8,310 bases of DNA from positions 1 through 8,310 of the forward strand of contig PMCH01000076.1 in NCBI GenBank assembly GCA_003154055.1. Direction: 5' to 3'. The stretch is from Acidobacteriaceae bacterium. GTDB lineage: Bacteria; Acidobacteriota; Terriglobia; Terriglobales; Acidobacteriaceae. The number at the start of each line of letters is the position of its first letter. Position 1 is the stretch's first letter. Below, one piece after another: positions 6,331 to 8,310 of the stretch. The notes below the pieces were generated by a model. The model did no database searches. It was not told the DNA's origin and saw nothing but the letters and a program-made list of their open reading frames with translations. The position numbers were made by a program, and so were the translations under genes.

Positions 6331-8310
6331 GTGACCATCAAAAAACTCAGATTCGTTCTCCTCGGTGTGATGCTCACACTGCTGGCTTGTTCCCACCTGC
6401 CACAATCGCCGCTGGGTAAGGCGAAGGCCAATCCAGACGCCACTCAACCCTCCACCATCAAGGTGGAGGTGAATGATGGGGGCCCGGTGGTGTTCACGAC
6501 GAGCGCGACCGAATTTAGAGTGCTACCCGATGGCTATGTCCAGGCCTTCTTGCTCAAAGATGGCCAGAAGCTCTCGCTCGACGAGCCGCGCGTCGGCGCG
6601 GCCGCGGACAGCGACTACGTGGCGGTCGGAGGGAAGGAAATCCACTTCTCGCTCGATTTTCAGCAGGCAAAGGTGCTGGAGGCAATCGGGAAATTGGGAG
6701 TCGGAAAACGGGTGGAGATTCCCGCTCGCCCGCTCGGTCCTTCGGGAACGAACCTGCAACGCCTGCTGGCTCTTGAGGTCTATGACAAGTTCCCCAACAT
6801 TCTGATTAGCACGGTGGAGTACAAGAACACCGGCAGCGCGGCGGTGCAGATCGATAAGAACGTGGACCAGCGCCATCGCCTGAGCGCGCAGCTCGCCGGC
6901 CAGAAAACGCAGCCCTGGGACATGTGGTCGTTTCACGGCGCCAGCTACGACTGGGGAAAAGACGATGTGGTCAAACTGACGAAGGGTTTCTCCCAACCGA
7001 ATCTGATGGGCGAGATGGTGAAAGGCGGCTATGGTGGCGGCATTCCGGTGGTGGCGTTCTGGACGGGCCAGGTCGGCGAAGCCATCGGCCACGTCGAAAC
7101 GCTGCCGATTACGACCGCGATTCCCGCGAAGGTGGATTCCGACGGCCGGGTGAATGTCGAGCTTGATTTCGCCGCCGGCGCCTCTCTCCAGCCTGGGGAA
7201 ACGTATTCAACGCCGCGTAATTTCGTGGCCGTGTTTGCCGGAGACTTCTACGAGCCGCTGCGGATTTGGTCTACCGTCCTGCAGAAGGAGGGTTGGCAAC
7301 TGCCCAAGCCCTCGAGCGAAGCCTACAACGTGAGCTGGTGCGGCTGGGGATACGAGTTCAACGTCACGCCCGCCCAGATGCTCGGCACCATCCCCAAGCT
7401 GAAGGAGATGGGCATCAAGTGGGCCACGCTCGACGATCGCTGGTTCGATGTCTACGGCGACTGGAATGCGCGCAGCGATACCTTCCCCGGCGACTCCATC
7501 AAGAAAATGGCGGATGATTTCCACAAAGAAAACATGCTAGTGCAACTGTGGTGGTTGCCGCTGGGCGTGGAAGATGGCCAGGGAAAATATGAGTCACACA
7601 AGTATCGCGTGTCCAAGGTCGCGCAGGAACATCCCGACTGGCTGATCCTCGACAAGAATGGCAAGCATGCTCGAATCGTTCGCGACCTTGCGGTGCTTTG
7701 TCCGGCACTGCCCGAGGTGCGGGCGTACCACAAGCAATTGACCGAGAAGTTCATTCGCGACTGGGGATACGACGGCCACAAGCTCGATAATATTTACAGC
7801 GTCCCCGCCTGCTATAACCCGGCGCATCACCACAAGTCGCCGCAGGACTCGGTGAATGCGATGGGGGACGTCTATAAGGAAATTTTCCAGACCACCCGCG
7901 CTCTCAAACCACAAAGCGTAACGCAGAGCTGCCCGTGCGGAACTCCACCATCCCTGGCGTGGCTGCCCTTCATGGACCAGGCGGTGACCGCCGACCCAGT
8001 GGGCGCAGTACAGGTTCGCCGCCGGATCAAGATGTACAAGGCGCTGCTCGGGCCGGATTCGGCCGTCTATGGCGATCATGTCGAGCTTTCCGCAATGAGC
8101 AGAGTGGGGAACGACTGGAAAGAGTTTGGAGACGACTTTGCGTCCACGATTGGAACCGGCGGAGTCGTGGGCACGAAGTTCGTCTGGCCCGATCCCGGCC
8201 CGAAGTTCAAGGCCGTGAACCTCACTCCTGCCAAAGAAGAAGTTTGGAAGAAATGGATCGGCCTCTACAACCAGAAGATGCTTTCCAAGGGCGAGTTCAA
8301 GGATCTCTAC
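6331..8310 (+). CDS. GH36-type glycoside hydrolase (alpha-galactosidase-like) lipoprotein, 3' end outside window
   Basis: From the GTG at 6331 the frame is open for 660 codons to the window edge. Residues 1-20 form a lipoprotein signal: Lys/Arg at 4-7, a hydrophobic core, and the lipobox LLAC with C20 as the lipidated residue, so the enzyme should be membrane-anchored outside the cytoplasm. Residues about 35-310 look like the beta-sandwich domain, followed by a TIM barrel. The barrel shows clan GH-D signs: SWCGWG (about 336), LDDRWF (367-372), LWWLPLG, GYDGHKLDN (479-487) with D486 as probable nucleophile, a Cys-rich TQSCPCG strand, and YGDH (580-583) with D582 as candidate acid/base. GH36 contains alpha-galactosidases, alpha-N-acetylgalactosaminidases and raffinose-related enzymes, so the sugar is not settled. 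It begins 30 nt after citF with its own ribosome site; a metabolic link to citrate lyase is not evident. Confidence 0.8.
   Translation, partial: MTIKKLRFVLLGVMLTLLACSHLPQSPLGKAKANPDATQPSTIKVEVNDGGPVVFTTSATEFRVLPDGYVQAFLLKDGQKLSLDEPRVGAAADSDYVAVGGKEIHFSLDFQQAKVLEAIGKLGVGKRVEIPARPLGPSGTNLQRLLALEVYDKFPNILISTVEYKNTGSAAVQIDKNVDQRHRLSAQLAGQKTQPWDMWSFHGASYDWGKDDVVKLTKGFSQPNLMGEMVKGGYGGGIPVVAFWTGQVGEAIGHVETLPITTAIPAKVDSDGRVNVELDFAAGASLQPGETYSTPRNFVAVFAGDFYEPLRIWSTVLQKEGWQLPKPSSEAYNVSWCGWGYEFNVTPAQMLGTIPKLKEMGIKWATLDDRWFDVYGDWNARSDTFPGDSIKKMADDFHKENMLVQLWWLPLGVEDGQGKYESHKYRVSKVAQEHPDWLILDKNGKHARIVRDLAVLCPALPEVRAYHKQLTEKFIRDWGYDGHKLDNIYSVPACYNPAHHHKSPQDSVNAMGDVYKEIFQTTRALKPQSVTQSCPCGTPPSLAWLPFMDQAVTADPVGAVQVRRRIKMYKALLGPDSAVYGDHVELSAMSRVGNDWKEFGDDFASTIGTGGVVGTKFVWPDPGPKFKAVNLTPAKEEVWKKWIGLYNQKMLSKGEFKDLY

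Noticed and set aside
5101..6447. 448-codon open frame on the - strand opposite citF
   Set aside because: It is a shadow of the high-GC citF codons; its translation resembles no protein family I know, while the + frame is full-length CitF.
7594..8079. 161-codon open frame on the - strand within the GH36-like gene
   Set aside because: It is a shadow of the continuous + strand frame, which carries clear glycoside hydrolase motifs on both sides.

Overview
The window is a compact, GC-rich stretch (about 60% GC by eye) of bacterial chromosome. Every confidently called gene lies on the + strand. The gene set, codon usage and intergenic repeat style suggest an Acidobacteriota-like soil or environmental bacterium. 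That placement is an inference from general resemblance, not from a marker gene.

Layout. Positions 1-215 hold the 3' end of a DinB-family (DinB/YfiT-like four-helix metalloprotein) gene. Positions 233-6300 hold four consecutive genes that form a citrate/isocitrate module: (1) a single-chain aconitase-superfamily hydro-lyase that most resembles fungal homoaconitase Lys4; (2) an isocitrate-dehydrogenase-like beta-decarboxylating dehydrogenase carrying the NADP-type cofactor residues; (3) a fused citrate lyase acyl-carrier (CitD) and beta (CitE) protein; (4) the citrate lyase alpha subunit CitF, whose GTG start overlaps the citDE stop by 4 nt. Thirty bases further on, a lipoprotein glycoside hydrolase of the GH36/alpha-galactosidase (clan GH-D) type starts at a GTG and runs off the window end.

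How the genes could work together. Hydro-lyase plus dehydrogenase would interconvert citrate, isocitrate and 2-oxoglutarate, with NADP(H). CitDEF would cleave citrate to acetate and oxaloacetate. Read in the reductive direction, the module would turn 2-oxoglutarate and CO2 into oxaloacetate and acetate. Read from citrate, it would split citrate between cleavage and 2-oxoglutarate/NADPH formation. Because the hydro-lyase looks like a homoaconitase and the dehydrogenase has a changed residue at one substrate-contact position, a one-carbon-longer substrate series (homocitrate, homoisocitrate, 2-oxoadipate) is a testable alternative. The citrate lyase ligase and prosthetic-group genes (citC, citG, citX) are not in the window.

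Non-coding content is small but notable. The two gaps flanking the dehydrogenase gene each carry a copy of a CCTCTGTGTCCTC(T/C)GTGG repeat. In the second gap the repeat is an inverted pair that fills the whole gap, from the dehydrogenase stop codon to the Shine-Dalgarno of citDE, and can fold into a long hairpin. There are no gene-free stretches above 300 bases. I saw no tRNA, rRNA, CRISPR array, insertion sequence or attachment site.
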